A program made the translations under genes and the position numbers. From NCBI RefSeq assembly GCF_037975245.1, contig NC_092577.1, positions 26,907,398 to 26,967,397 on the forward strand: a stretch of DNA of 60,000 bases. Direction: 5' to 3'. Below, piece by piece: positions 59,688 to 60,000 of this stretch. The stretch is from Apostichopus japonicus. Lineage: Eukaryota; Echinodermata; Holothuroidea; Aspidochirotida; Stichopodidae. The notes under the pieces were generated by a model. It searched no databases. It was given only the letters and a program-made list of their open reading frames with translations, and had not been told where the DNA came from. Positions within the stretch are counted from its first letter, which is position 1. Every line of letters starts with the position of its first letter.

Positions 59688-60000
59688 ATTCACTGATCAG
59701 GCATATCAGTCACACAGTAAATACTTGCTGCACTAAAACACACCTGAGACAACACAAGATCAACATAGATTGCAGCCACACAGTACAGTACATTCCAGAG
59801 CTAGGCATCTGGTAGTTTTACAAAATATAAAACAAAGAACATTTTGAATTGTTTAAATCTTAAGTACTGTAGAATCAAAGAGAGCAACATTTAAAACATT
59901 AAATAACAACATTTGTAAAAGCAAAATAAAACTACTGTACACAGGGTAGAGATGATACTCTGGGAAAAGAGACCAGTAAAAATATGATCCAAACTTAACT

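Larger units (their letters stand above)
57934..60000. other. 5' intron or flank of CAMSAP
   Basis: Expected to be intron 1. A first exon with the usual CAMSAP start was sought on the minus strand and not found, so it probably lies beyond 60,000. A CA-rich run (58101-58135) and the small repeats listed separately are all that was seen. Confidence 0.5.

Overview
ORGANISM. This is a metazoan nuclear genomic window: long AT-rich introns, GT-AG exons, hAT-like transposon remnants, LINE and tRNA-derived repeats, and many minisatellites. The three genes recognised (SDF2-like, ABRA/STARS-like, CAMSAP/Patronin-like) are typical of bilaterians. The repeat landscape looks like a marine invertebrate, possibly an echinoderm such as a sea cucumber. 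That last step is a guess; no sequence marker here proves it. LAYOUT. (1) 676-3852, minus strand: five coding exons of an SDF2/SDF2L1-type MIR-domain protein of the endoplasmic reticulum. The signal-peptide exon was not found. (2) 4.4-11.2 kb: repeat territory, with a foldback element, a dense palindromic array built on a TTTAAATCGACATATACC motif, and three nested inverted-repeat transposons, two of them with clear 8-bp-type target duplications. (3) 13,801-14,327, plus strand: one coding exon of an ABRA/STARS-family protein with a C-terminal costars domain. (4) 14.4-28.8 kb: no confident gene. It holds hAT-like elements, a LINE fragment, tRNA-derived repeats and minisatellites. (5) 28,808-57,933, minus strand: sixteen coding exons of a CAMSAP/Patronin microtubule minus-end-binding protein. 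They run from just inside the N-terminus to the CKK domain and stop codon; the first exon lies beyond 57,933, probably outside the window. The sixteen exons give 5,049 nt, divisible by three, with every splice phase consistent. (6) 57,934-60,000: intron 1 or 5' region of that gene. MOST UNUSUAL CONTENT. The CAMSAP locus is full of tandem arrays that involve its exons. A 128-nt exon with its intron edges is repeated six times as a 166-bp unit, and every copy keeps an open, phase-symmetric frame. The 3' splice acceptor of a CKK exon is the first unit of a 13-copy 43-bp minisatellite, so a row of decoy acceptors sits upstream of it. A roughly 3-kb array of about 66 units of 46 bp carries a 644-bp (14-unit) higher-order repeat. 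HOW THE GENES RELATE. The three genes share no pathway and look like ordinary chance neighbours: ER protein quality control (SDF2), actin-Rho-SRF signalling (ABRA) and microtubule minus-end stabilisation (CAMSAP). All exon limits were inferred from splice consensus, phase continuity and remembered family similarity; no transcript or database search was available.
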